Origin: Reclinomonas americana ATCC 50394
Taxonomy: Eukaryota > Jakobida > Jakobea > Jakobida
DNA: 22,286 bases
NCBI GenBank assembly: GCA_048213135.1
Contig: PS015320.1
Location: forward strand, 1-22,286
Reading direction: 5' to 3'
The stretch's first letter is position 1, and every line of letters begins with the position of its first letter. Under the pieces are notes generated by a model, which was not told where the DNA came from, did no database searches, and saw only the letters and a list, made by a program, of their open reading frames with translations. Both the position numbers and the translations under genes were made by a program. Below are positions 9,171-18,689 of this stretch, piece after piece.

Positions 9171-12100
9171 CTATGCGGGTTCTGCGGGGGCTAGCCGGCA
9201 CGTCCTGGCTGCTGTGGTGGCGTCGGGATCCACGTAGCGCAGCCCCGGCCACGAGTTGGCCTCCCATCTCGGCGTGTCCTTGATGTACCAGTCGGGATAC
9301 TGCGCAACGTCGGCAGAGGTGGCCCCCGTGATGTCGACCAGCCGCTTGGCATCCTCCTGCAGCGGGAATGGATGGAGCGCCGCGTACTGCAGCACCATCT
9401 CGTGGAGGAACGCCAGGACGGCGTCTTCGGAGAGCATGTGTAGCACAAAATCACGTCCGGCCTTGGCGATGCGCTCGGCCACCTCCGGGTGCGCCTCCAA
9501 ATAATGCAGCTTGTCGAAAAGATCGCGGCCGTCCCATCGAAACGGCACATAGTGCACCCACGGTTGCAAAAGCGGGCGATGGAAATCCTCGTGCAACGAT
9601 TCTTGCATAAACACCACTGATCCGCAGGCGAACAGGTACTTGTTGCTGGTGGGGAAGAGTGCTGAGGAAAAAGAGGGAAAGGGCGAGTGCGACTTCCCTC
9701 ACAAACCGTGCGGTCCACGTGAAACCCTCCATGGTGACGAGATATCTGTGGCCGCCGGCTGAAGTCAGGAGCATGGTGAGCGGGGGAAAGGAAGAGTGGG
9801 GACGACGCAACTTGTACTTGCAGTGATCGAATACGGTGACGTAGTTGGGCTCGCCCTTGACACTGCACAGGCGCGATAAATACACTGTTGCAAATACGCT
9901 GGCCAGTGACGACGCAACTCCTTCCCCTGATCGAAAGCCTTGCCGACGTTGGTCCACTCCATCGACACCTCGTGCTCCTTCAAATCGCCCCGCTCAATCA
10001 TCTGTCGCACGTTGTCCATGACGACCTTGCGTCGCGTCGGTGGTCCCGTGCGACCCACATCCTTGCCGCGCCAAAAGAGAATCGGCTTGCGCTGCGCAAG
10101 GGGGATGGCGTCGCGTTCCATGCGCGGCAACACTCCCGTCCAGAAGGCCGGAATGAACGAGGTTTGCCAGTGAAAGAACGCAAAGTCTGGCATCAGCACG
10201 TCGTGCTGCGTGCAGCGAAAGGGTGAGACGGGTTTGGAGGAAGAGGGCGGCGGCACGGATGAGAGACCTCTTCCAGCGTCCGCGATTGCGAGAGTACAAT
10301 AGGGATCTGCGAGAAGAAGTGAGCGACACGAGGATGAAGAAGAGGGAGGGGGAGAGTGGAGTGGAGCGTACCGGTGCCAGGTGAAACTCGTGCTTGAGAA
10401 TGACAGCCGGGTCGTCAATGTTGATGGGCAAGTCAAAGTCGGGCGTGTCGCGGTACTTTTCCAGCATGCGCAGGAGGAGCCACAGCATGCCTTGTGGCCG
10501 ACACTCAATGCCTGCGACCACGAGCACTCTGAAGATGTCACTCAAAGTAGTGTGTGCACGAACACCCTCACCTCGTTGCACCGACCATCCCAATCGCCCG
10601 TCGCGTTTCTGCAGTCGCACTCCTCGTCCCCAGTACACTCCGCGATTCAGCGCAGTCTCGTGCACCTCCGCAGTCACCTCAACGCCCTGCGTGCATGAGG
10701 TGAGGGAGGAGAAGGAGTGGGAGGAAGGGAGAAGGAGTGGGAGAAAAGGAGAAGGAGTAGAGAAAGACATAACAGGGCAAAGGAGGAGAAGGAGCGGTGG
10801 GAGACAAGCAGAGAAGGGAGCAGGGCAATGAGAGACAGGGGCGAGAGGAGTGAGAGACTTGAAGAAGGAGAGGAGAGACAGAAGAAAGGGGACAGGGAAA
10901 GGATAGGAGGCGAGGGATAGGGGCGAGAGGTGAGAGAGTCTAAGAGACGAAAACAGGGCAAGGGATGAGAAAGACGAGAGAGACAGGAAGAAAGGCGAAC
11001 AGGGCAAGGGAGGAGACAGCAAGGAGCAAGAGGTGAGACAGGGAGAAGGAGTGGAGAGAAACAGCGAAGGGCCAGTGTAAGAGTGGAGAAGGAGTGGAGG
11101 GAGACAAGAAGAGGGGCAACAAGACAAGCGAGGAGACAGNNNNNNNNNNNNNNNNNNNNNNNNNNNNNNNNNNNNNNNNNNNNNNNNNNNNNNNNNNNNN
11201 NNNNNNNNNNNNNNNNNNNNNNNNNNNNNNNNNNNNNNNNNNNNNNNNNNNNNNNNNNNNNNNNNNNNNNNNNNNNNNNNNNNNNNNNNNNNNNNNNNNN
11301 NNNNNNNNNNNNNNNNNNNNNNNNNNNNNNNNNNNNNNNNNNNNNNNNNNNNNNNNNNNNNNNNNNNNNNNNNNNNNNNNNNNNNNNNNNNNNNNNNNNN
11401 NNNNNNNNNNNNNNNNNNNNNNNNNNNNNNNNNNNNNNNNNNNNNNNNNNNNNNNNNNNNNNNNNNNNNNNNNNNNNNNNNNNNNNNNNNNNNNNNNNNN
11501 NNNNNNNNNNNNNNNNNNNNNNNNNNNNNNNNNNNNNNNNNNNNNNNNNNNNNNNNNNNNNNNNNNNNNNNNNNNNNNNNNNNNNNNNNNNNNNNNNNNN
11601 NNNNNNNNNNNNNNNNNNNNNNNNNNNNNNNNNNNNNNNNNNNNNNNNNNNNNNNNNNNNNNNNNNNNNNNNNNNNNNNNNNNNNNNNNNNNNNNNNNNN
11701 NNNNNNNNNNNNNNNNNNNNNNNNNNNNNNNNNNNNNNNNNNNNNNNNNNNNNNNNNNNNNNNNNNNNNNNNNNNNNNNNNNNNNNNNNNNNNNNNNNNN
11801 NNNNNNNNNNNNNNNNNNNNNNNNNNNNNNNNNNNNNNNNNNNNNNNNNNNNNNNNNNNNNNNNNNNNNNNNNNNNNNNNNNNNNNNNNNNNNNNNNNNN
11901 NNNNNNNNNNNNNNNNNNNNNNNNNNNNNNNNNNNNNNNNNNNNNNNNNNNNNNNNNNNNNNNNNNNNNNNNNNNNNNNNNNNNNNNNNNNNNNNNNNNN
12001 NNNNNNNNNNNNNNNNNNNNNNNNNNNNNNNNNNNNNNNNNNNNNNNNNNNNNNNNNNNNNNNNNNNNNNNNNNNNNNNNNNNNNNNNNATAGGAGCGAG

Positions 12101-13126
12101 AGGTGAGAGACAGGGAGAAGGAGTGGAGAGAAACAGTGAAGGGCCAGTGTAAGAGTGGAGAAGGAGTGGAGGGAGACAGGAAGAGAGGAAACAAGACAAG
12201 CGAGGAGACAGATAGGGGCGAGAGGTGAGAGAGTCTGAGAGACGAGAACAGGGCAAGAGAGGAGAAGGAGCGGAGAGAGACAAGAAGAAAGGCGAACAGG
12301 GCAAGGGAGGAGGCAGACAGGGGCTGACGGGTGAGAACCAGGGTGAGAGGGAAGAAAGGCACGGAGAAGAGAGTCACGGAAGCCTCCACTCCTTCGCCCA
12401 TGCATCTCTCTATGCCTCTCGCACCCTTCCTCTCCTTCATTCTCTCTCAGTCTCAGTCAAGCTGCCTCGTTTCTATGTTGCTCTCTCTCTCTCTCCCCTT
12501 GCATCTCTCTCTCTCTCTCTCTCCCCATACCTTGCATCTCTCCCTTGCATCTCTCTCTCCTTCCCCCTCCCTCTCTCCCCCACTCACCCTCTCTCTCCAC
12601 GGAGCAAAGTAATACCTCGCCAACTGCCTCGCCAGTCTCTCATACGTCTCACTGTTGCCACTCTCAAAGCTCCACAGAGAGGCACANNNNNNNNNNNNNN
12701 NNNNNNNNNNNNNNNNNNNNNNNNNNNNNNNNNNNNNNNNNNNNNNNNNNNNNNNNNNNNNNNNNNNNNNNNNNNNNNNNNNNNNNNNNNNNNNNNNNNN
12801 NNNNNNNNNNNNNNNNNNNNNNNNNNNNNNNNNNNNNNNNNNNNNNNNNNNNNNNNNNNNNNNNNNNNNNNNNNNNNNNNNNNNNNNNNNNNNNNNNNNN
12901 NNNNNNNNNNNNNNNNNNNNNNNNNNNNNNNNNNNNNNNNNNNNNNNNNNNNNNNNNNNNNNNNNNNNNNNNNNNNNNNNNNCGTCGACGAAGTTGTTGT
13001 CTTGCTGATGAAACCGAGTGGATTGTGACTCAGTGAGGAGGATGAAGGCTGCACAGTCCACATCCAGGCGGTGAAGGCGACACAGAGGAGCACAGCACCG
13101 AGGAGAACTCGTCTCAGAGAGACCAT
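9171..13126 (-). CDS. GT90 (CAP10/Rumi-type) glycosyltransferase, type II membrane protein
   Basis: GT90 enzymes transfer glucose or xylose to glycans or protein acceptors in the ER/Golgi lumen; the substrate here is unknown. Minus-strand exons: 13126-12983 (then gap), gap-12588, 10686-10572, 10526-10372, 10306-10268, 10205-9898, 9862-9818, 9745-9707 and 9645-9171 (TAG); about 470 residues are visible. Phases agree at every junction that does not touch a gap. The N-terminus MVSLRRVLLGAVLLCVAFTA is a signal anchor. GT90 landmarks in order: DTPDFDLPINIDDP, then HDVLMPDFAFFHW, then KPILFWRGKDVGRTG with following RRK, then HCKYLVTMEGFTWTARNKY across two tiny exons of 45 and 39 nt, then LFACGSVVF, then LLQPWVHYVPFRWDGRDL. 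The visible catalytic landmarks are intact, so it is probably active. No ER-retention signal ends the protein (ends LAPAEPA). The exon after the anchor is partly lost in a gap. Confidence 0.9.
10829..12360 (-). repeat. Intronic GA/CT minisatellite, units ~90-120 nt, with a gap inside
   Basis: The intron 12587-10687 of the glycosyltransferase gene is almost pure purine on the plus strand. Units marked by variants of GGGGCGAGAGGTGAGAGA begin near 10829, 10917, 11028, 12090, 12211 and 12312. The segment 11030-11139 is nearly identical to 12100-12210, and 10917-11019 closely matches 12211-12312. The 950-N gap between them is where assembly would fail in such an array. Confidence 0.85.
11140..12089. 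other. Assembly gap (950 N) inside the minisatellite
   Basis: Near-identical repeat units flank it on both sides, so it very probably hides more array units rather than an exon. Its true length is unknown. Confidence 0.95.
12395..12600 (-). repeat. CT microsatellite tract at the 5' end of the long intron
   Basis: On the plus strand this is CT-rich, with three CCTTGCATCTCTC-like units. In the transcript it is GA-rich and lies just after the donor at 12587. The rest of the intron is CT-rich in the transcript, so the two parts are complementary in composition. Confidence 0.8.
12687..12982. other. Assembly gap (296 N) in the glycosyltransferase gene
   Basis: It separates the membrane-anchor exon from the exon encoding SGNSETYERLARQLARYYF. 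It hides the end of exon 1, at least one intron and possibly a stem-region exon. Confidence 0.95.
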
Positions 13127-13130
13127 TTTT

Positions 13131-13140
13131 TCGATATCGA
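13131..13140. promoter_or_regulatory. Palindrome TCGATATCGA next to the glycosyltransferase start
   Basis: It is five nucleotides from the start codon on the minus strand, so it lies in the 5' leader or core promoter. It resembles the ATCGATATCGAT palindrome in the other divergent region. Confidence 0.3.
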
Positions 13141-13477
13141 TGTCGAGACTTGTCCTGTGCGCGCTTGCAAGGTGCAGTTCTTCGCTGCTTGTGCTGTTTG
13201 CCTTGTACTACACGCACCCTCTGCAGTCTCTCCGGCAGCTAGCGCTGTCACGTGCAGTGACCAATATTAATTGCAATTACAAGAAGTCTTTCCATGCGCA
13301 GGACATGGTTTAGGATGACCAGACAGCAGGTCGAAGATGCGTAGAATGGGGGAAATGAGTTGTGTTACATGCTTCTCTGAGATGTGAGCTTCGGAATTGA
13401 TATCTGGCGAGGAACTTCGCCATCGACGTCGACAACTGCATTCGAAGTCCAGTTTCTGCACAATCGATTTTATGCTG

Positions 13478-13560
13478 GTCACTACAGTAGAGTATCGACC
13501 TGATGGCTTGCTCTCCGAGTAAAGGAAGCCAACAGAAACGAAACGATAAGGAGAGGACAG
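13478..13560 (+). repeat. Dispersed repeat, copy 3
   Basis: This is the longest copy: its first half matches 3656-3698 (opposite strand) and its second half matches 4208-4275. It therefore bridges the two 3-4 kb copies and shows they belong to one family. Confidence 0.55.
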
Positions 13561-13718
13561 AAGATCTCGCTGCAATTTTGCAAGTCACCTTGAGTTTTCC
13601 TCTCGATGCTAATTCGCTGTCCTCTTTCAAAGCAGGGTGGCAGGTGGACGAGTGGCATATCTAGGTTGTACTCCGGAAGCAGCTGGCCATGCCGATGCAC
13701 TTCTGCCTGCAAACGTCG

Positions 13719-13734
13719 ATCGCGAATTCGCGAT
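13719..13734. promoter_or_regulatory. 16-bp perfect palindrome ATCGCGAATTCGCGAT
   Basis: It is perfectly self-complementary and is followed at once by AGAATTCGAACG. It lies about 170 nt upstream of the plus-strand start at 13906. A function as a transcription-factor site is inference. Confidence 0.35.
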
Positions 13735-13905
13735 AGAATTCGAACGCATTGGCAATCTGTAAGTTAGGGAATTCAACGTGGCCTCCCAGCGATCCCTGCT
13801 GTTTCTATACTGCCCCCCGAGCTACTCATGATACGCATCACAGCGACGAGAGTGGCAGTGCGTTCGGTCGTAGTTTTTGTAACGGATAGTTATTTTTTCG
13901 TGTTG

Positions 13906-14291
13906 ATGGAGAAAAGGCGAGTGGATGTCGAGGCAAACGGCGACAGTGATGACTTCTGTGGCGTGACCTCTTCAGCTTCGTGCAATGAATGGGACGCGCT
14001 GTGGCGGCTGCCTCAGAGGCGATCACACGAGGGAGGATTGTGTTTTGCGCTTGCGGTGTTGTTGATGGTGGTGTTTGTGGCATTGTTTATTGGTTTGGCG
14101 TGTGTGGGAGGTGAGTGTGGGGGAGGGGGAAGGGAGGGTGGTAGAGAGAGGGAGGGAGAGGGGAGAGGGGAGAGGGGAGAGGGAGAGGGAGAGGGAGAGG
14201 GAGAGGGAGGGTGTGAGAGAGAGTGGAGAGAGGAGAGAGAGAGAGGTGAATAGGAGATTGAGATGGAGGACGAGAAGCCACAGGCAGGTAG

Positions 14292-14344
<53 letters not shown>

Positions 14345-17300
14345 ACATGCTGTAAGTGCAGAATGTGCCGGACAGTCAGCAGACAGACAGACAGAGAGAG
14401 TGAGAGAAAGAGAAAGAAAGAGAGAGAGATAGAGAGAGGCTGATAGGCAAGAGAAGACGTAAGATGCAGATTGCGCTTGAGTAAGAGGGCGCAGCCATGC
14501 AGACAGACAGACAGAGAGAGATAGAAGAGATGAAGAGAGAGAAAGGAGATATATGTGCTGGAGGAAGTGAGTAACAAGCAGAAAGTGAGAGACTGCAGCG
14601 GGGAGATGACACTCACTTCAAGGCCTTGCTTCTTCGCTTCTCTCTTTCTCTCTCCCTCTCTCATTCCCTTCCTCCTCCTCTTTCTCACTCCCCCTTCTCC
14701 TTTTCCAACTTCTTCTTCACCTCCTCCTCCTCCTCACTTCTCACCCCCCTTCTCCTCACTCCCCCTTCTCCTTTTCCCGCAGACCTCGTGGCACACCAAG
14801 TCCGCGCAGTGAGCGGCCGTGTACGCGGCACAGTTCCACTGCAGCTGCAGTGCCCCGCCAATGTGGAGAACAGTGGCGAACCGCTGATCGCCGGCTGCGT
14901 GTTGCAGCAGCGCGGAGGCGGTTCGTGCGGCCAGCAGCAGTCGGTCACAGTGGCGCCGGGTGCGTGGCTCTCCATCGACTACTGTTGGGACGCGCAGAGC
15001 GGCACCTCGCAGCCGGCCGAGATGACGATTGTGCGACCGCTGCCGCCGAGTGACGTCGGTTGCGATGTGAGTGTGTCGAGCTGCGAGGCACCGCTGGTCA
15101 CGCTGGGCGTGCGCGACCAGTCCACTGTGCGTCGGCGATGCCAGTTGTCCGTGTCGGGGCCGTGCGCAGTGCGTGACGAGTTCCGCGCCGGCTCCTCGTT
15201 CATCTCGTGGCGTGCGTTCGACAATTACCTGTTCGACACGACGGACCTGTGTGCCAGCACGACGCCAGTCGGCACCAAGCAGAGCATCATGGATCAGAAG
15301 AATGGTGAGTGCGGCTGACAGGATCGATTAGTTGTTGATCATGGAGAGCTCAATGGAGTGCTCACCACCACAGAGCTCGCCGCCGCTGTTTTGTATCGCT
15401 GGCGAAAGCCATCGGACTCGCGATACAACCGTCTGGCGGTGCGCTACGACCAGAACTCTGCACAGGCCAAGATGGATGTGTTGGACTATGCCGTGCCGTT
15501 CTACGAAAATGTGGGCGCCGCGCGTGTGTACGGACCCGTGCTCAACATGGCGCTCCAGTGCGTGCGCTCGGGATCTGGGTCGGCGCGCATCTTTATCGGT
15601 CAGACGCGCAGTGACCGGTGAGCGGGCGTGAGTCGTGTGGTGTTTCTGGATCACTTGTTGCTGACTTTTGACCACAGATCCAATCCCTCAGTGGATGCCT
15701 CTGCGGGACCGTACACGACCGTCACCACCATCCAGCAAGCACTGTCGTGGTCGGTGGAGACGCGCACCACTGGATCGGATTCGTTCACCATTGTGGATCA
15801 GTTGGTGAGGGAGATGGTGTGAAAGGATGGCAAAGACGAGTGAGTGACAGTGAGAGAATGTGTGTGCAGGGACCATCGGCATCGACTCCCACCCGCGTCA
15901 GTGCCGTCTTTTCCAGCATGGAGGCCATTCCCGGCACTCTGTTTACGCAGTGTCCAGCACAGCTGTTGGGCAAGGCGGAGATTGACTGCACGAACTACAC
16001 GTATCGCACGCTGCGATTCCAGTTGTCGGATATCGGTTCGATTTGTCGCCCATGCTACGGCACCTACTTTTCGCCCAGTGCTGACGCTGCTGCTTGCAAC
16101 AGGCACACAAAACTACACCACGGTCTTCGCGCCAGTAAAGCCGCTGACCGCTGCCGGCCTGTTGTGTGGAGCCGTGCTCTTTTGCCTCTTGCTTGGCTCC
16201 GGACTCAAGACGTGTTTTGTGCGAAATGTGTGGTTGCACGGAGAGGTACGTGTGAGGGAANNNNNNNNNNNNNNNNNNNNNNNNNNNNNNNNNNNNNNNN
16301 NNNNNNNGCAGAGATGAAATCACGCGCGCCCTCCTCGACTGACCTGTTGGTTCGTCACGCAGGATGGCATTCCAGTGCAGCCATTCCACGTCCAAGGCAC
16401 AGCCTACCACGACTTGCAAGAGCCCATCAAACCACCGTTGCGTGTGTTTGCACTCGACTCTCACAATCCTGCATACATAAGCAAACAAACATCGCCCTCG
16501 CTGCGCAGGTATCCAACCACTTCTCGATTCCGATTCTGGTGGCGACTGTTGGTCGAGGGACCGTGTCGACGATTGGCGCTCTGTTGCCGTGCATGCTGTC
16601 GACGGTTGCGGCGCTCAAAGGTATGCGCATCGCCTCTTCACAATTGAATGGAAGAGGGAAGTGAGGAAATTGTCTGTCGCGTCTCTCTCACTCTGCTCCT
16701 TGCCAACTCCCTTTCCCTTCCCCTCACCCCTGTTTCCCCTTTCGCACTCACGATGTTCTCTTTTGTTGCAGTCACCACTCGTTATCAACTTTACACCTCC
16801 ACAATCGCCAAAGCACGACGACCCCGCCAAATCGCCTCTGCGCGACGACAGCCCACCCTCCACCATTTGCATGTCATCGGGGTCATCGGCGTCGTCGCAC
16901 AGCTCATCGAGTGGCGATGCGCACGGCCGCCGACCGCACACCATGTCGGGCAANNNNNNNNNNNNNNNNNNNNTTCCAGTGCAGTACGTCGACGACGGCG
17001 ACTTGTGGCCCTGCGGCCGGTGATCCTCGTCCTCAATCTCGGTCTGCGCTCGGGAACCGCCAAGCTGCCAGTGCACTACGGCGACGATCCGCACGAGGTG
17101 GCGCAGCAGTTTGTGCAAGAGCGCGGTCTCGACGAGCACCTCGTGCCGCGCATCCGTGACCAGATTGAGGAGAACTTGCCGCGTGGCGAGGAACTGGACC
17201 AGCTGCTGCGCGAGTACGACGTACCGCAGTCGCCGCCGCCGCCTCCCGCCCTTGTCAGCTCGTCACCGCAACCGCGTCGGCAGGCGACGCCGCGATCACC

Positions 17301-17847
17301 GCTGTCACCGTTGTTCACTGCGGCGGCTCTGGGCGCCGCTCGTGCACACTCTGCGCAGACCACACCGCGCCGACGCGGCAGTCGGCCAGCCACCAATCCA
17401 CTCGTCTCACCGCGGTCGGACATGGCCACCGAGTCGTTCCTCACGCTGACACCGACACAACACGATCGAGCCTCACAGAGCGACGCCACATCACTCGTGG
17501 CGACGCCCATGTCGGGCATTGGCCGCGGCCCCGCTCATCACCACGAATTCGACGACTCGGTCGACGACGGCACGCCGCGCAATCTGTCGTCGTCGTTTGA
17601 TGCCTCCCTGTCGCCGCGATCACCACCACCACCAATTGCTCGCCCTGTGGTGCTGCTGGCGCACTTTGCGCTGGGTGCGGGGAGGACGGAGACCGTGGCG
17701 GTGCGCGACGGCGACAATCCCGAACAGCTGGCGCATGACTTTGTGCGGCAGCACAACCTCGGTCCGCATGTGGTGCAGCGTGTGCTGCAAACACTGCGCG
17801 ACAATCTCGCTCACGGCGCTCAACAACAACAACAGCCACCACCATGA
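13906..17847 (+). CDS. Two-pass membrane protein with Cys-rich outer domain and two C-terminal GDxP domains
   Basis: Probably a surface or endomembrane receptor-like protein; function unknown. Exons: 13906-14110, 14783-15304, 15374-15617, 15678-15804, 15870-16035, 16103-16245, (possible exon in gap), 16363-16436, 16509-16620, 16772-gap and 16985-17847 (TGA); about 880 residues. TM1 (ALAVLLMVVFVALFIGLACV) is near residues 48-68. An outer domain of about 370 residues follows with 12 cysteines and NYT glycosylation sites (CTNYTYR, TQNYTT). TM2 (LTAAGLLCGAVLFCLLLGSG) precedes a tail with a basic Cys cluster (CRRLALCCRACCRRLRR), possibly palmitoylated. The last exon carries LGLRSGTAKLPVHYGDDP and FALGAGRTETVAVRDGDNP, each followed by a helix with FVxxxxL, separated by a Ser/Pro-rich linker. 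The introns at 16036 and 16437 use GTTCG and GTTGCG donors. The reading frame of the 16509 exon was chosen because it joins the next exon in phase. Ends tail-to-tail 159 nt from the transporter. Confidence 0.8.
14111..14782 (+). repeat. Low-complexity intron 1: GA/GGGA-rich, then CT-rich
   Basis: 14124-14250 is GGGAGA-type, G-rich repeat. 14293-14333 is a pure (GA)n tract, followed by mixed GA to about 14560. From 14636 to the acceptor at 14782 the sequence is CT-rich, with a direct repeat of CTCCTTTTCC just before the splice site. GACAGACAGACAGAGAGAG occurs near 14383 and again near 14502. Confidence 0.9.
16261..16307. other. Assembly gap (47 N)
   Basis: It starts 15 nt after the GTACGTGTGAGG donor at 16246 and ends before the CAG acceptor at 16362. 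It is probably intronic, but a small exon could be hidden. Confidence 0.95.
16954..16973. other. Assembly gap (20 N) at an exon end
   Basis: It follows the codons for HTMSG in the two-pass protein and precedes an acceptor (TTCCAGTGCAG) at 16984. It hides the donor and intron. Confidence 0.95.
17017..17808 (+). repeat. Duplicated GDxP domain in the C-terminal tail (17017-17178 and 17644-17808)
   Basis: Both copies have the pattern: hydrophobic strand, small loop with R-[ST], second strand, G-D-[DN]-P, helix with [AL]xxF[VC]xx[HR]xL, then VxRxxxxIxxNL. I recall similar single units in many proteins of flagellated protists. That is memory, not a search. Confidence 0.65.
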
Positions 17848-18006
17848 GACAGACGGGAAAAACGGGAGGCAAGATGTAATCATAATGATAAAAAAAGCAA
17901 GAGAAATGTTTGTAAACACACCAAAAACGAAAAGAGAAACATGAAACGAGAAACGACGCGCGCGCGCACACCCAAACAACTAACGCAGAGGTAATTCTTT
18001 TTTGCC

Positions 18007-18613
18007 TTACAAGCCGTCAAGTGGTGATCTTGGCTGCGGAGGCGATGCGCTCGAGGCGGTGGATCCGTACGAGGGTGGTGCCGCGATACCAATTCGATTG
18101 AGGTACGACTTTCGCACGGCCATGGCACTGCGAGTCGGTAGCAGTGTGGCGGCCTTGGGTGGAGCCACGGGCACGAATTCCATCATGGCGCCGGGTCCCA
18201 CCAGCGAGATCGAGTGCAGCTCCTGTAAAAGGGGAAAGGGTGAGGAAGGGGAAGGGGAAGGGGGAGATGGGGAAGGAGAGAGGGGGGAAGGAGAAGGGGA
18301 AAGGTGAAGGGAGATAGACAAAGGGGGAAAGGAATGGAGAAACGTGAAGGGGGAGGAGAAGGGGGAAGGAGAAGGGGCCGGAGAAGGGGAAGGAGAAGGG
18401 GGATGAAGGAGAAGGGGAAAGGTGAAAGGAGATAGGCGAAGTGGGAAGGGAAGGGAGAAAGGCGAAGGGAAAGGAGGAGGGGGGAACGAGAAGGGGGAAG
18501 GAGAAAGAGGAAGAAAGAGTTGCGCGTATGGGTGAGCGAGTGAGTGAGGTGCAGTCAGCGAGTGAATGAGTAAGTGACTGTAAGAGTGAGTGTGAGTGAG
18601 TGTGTGTGTGTGT

Positions 18614-18689
<76 letters not shown>

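Larger units (their letters stand above)
13127..13905. other. Divergent intergenic region between genes 4 and 6
   Basis: No credible gene is seen. It should hold the promoters of the glycosyltransferase (minus) and the two-pass membrane protein (plus). It contains a third copy of the dispersed repeat and two notable palindromes. An in-frame ATG at 13828 upstream of the next gene could extend that gene by 26 residues. Confidence 0.7.

Noticed and set aside
9994-12405. Very long minus-strand open frame (about 800 residues)
   Set aside because: Most of it is N gap and CT-rich repeat translated as Ser/Leu/Pro. Only the ends overlap real glycosyltransferase exons.
13828-13905. Upstream in-frame ATG at 13828 as the start of the two-pass protein
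   Set aside because: The extra 26 residues (MIRITATRVAVRSVVVFVTD…) have no clear support; the ATG at 13906 gives a compact charged N-terminus before the membrane segment. Not excluded.
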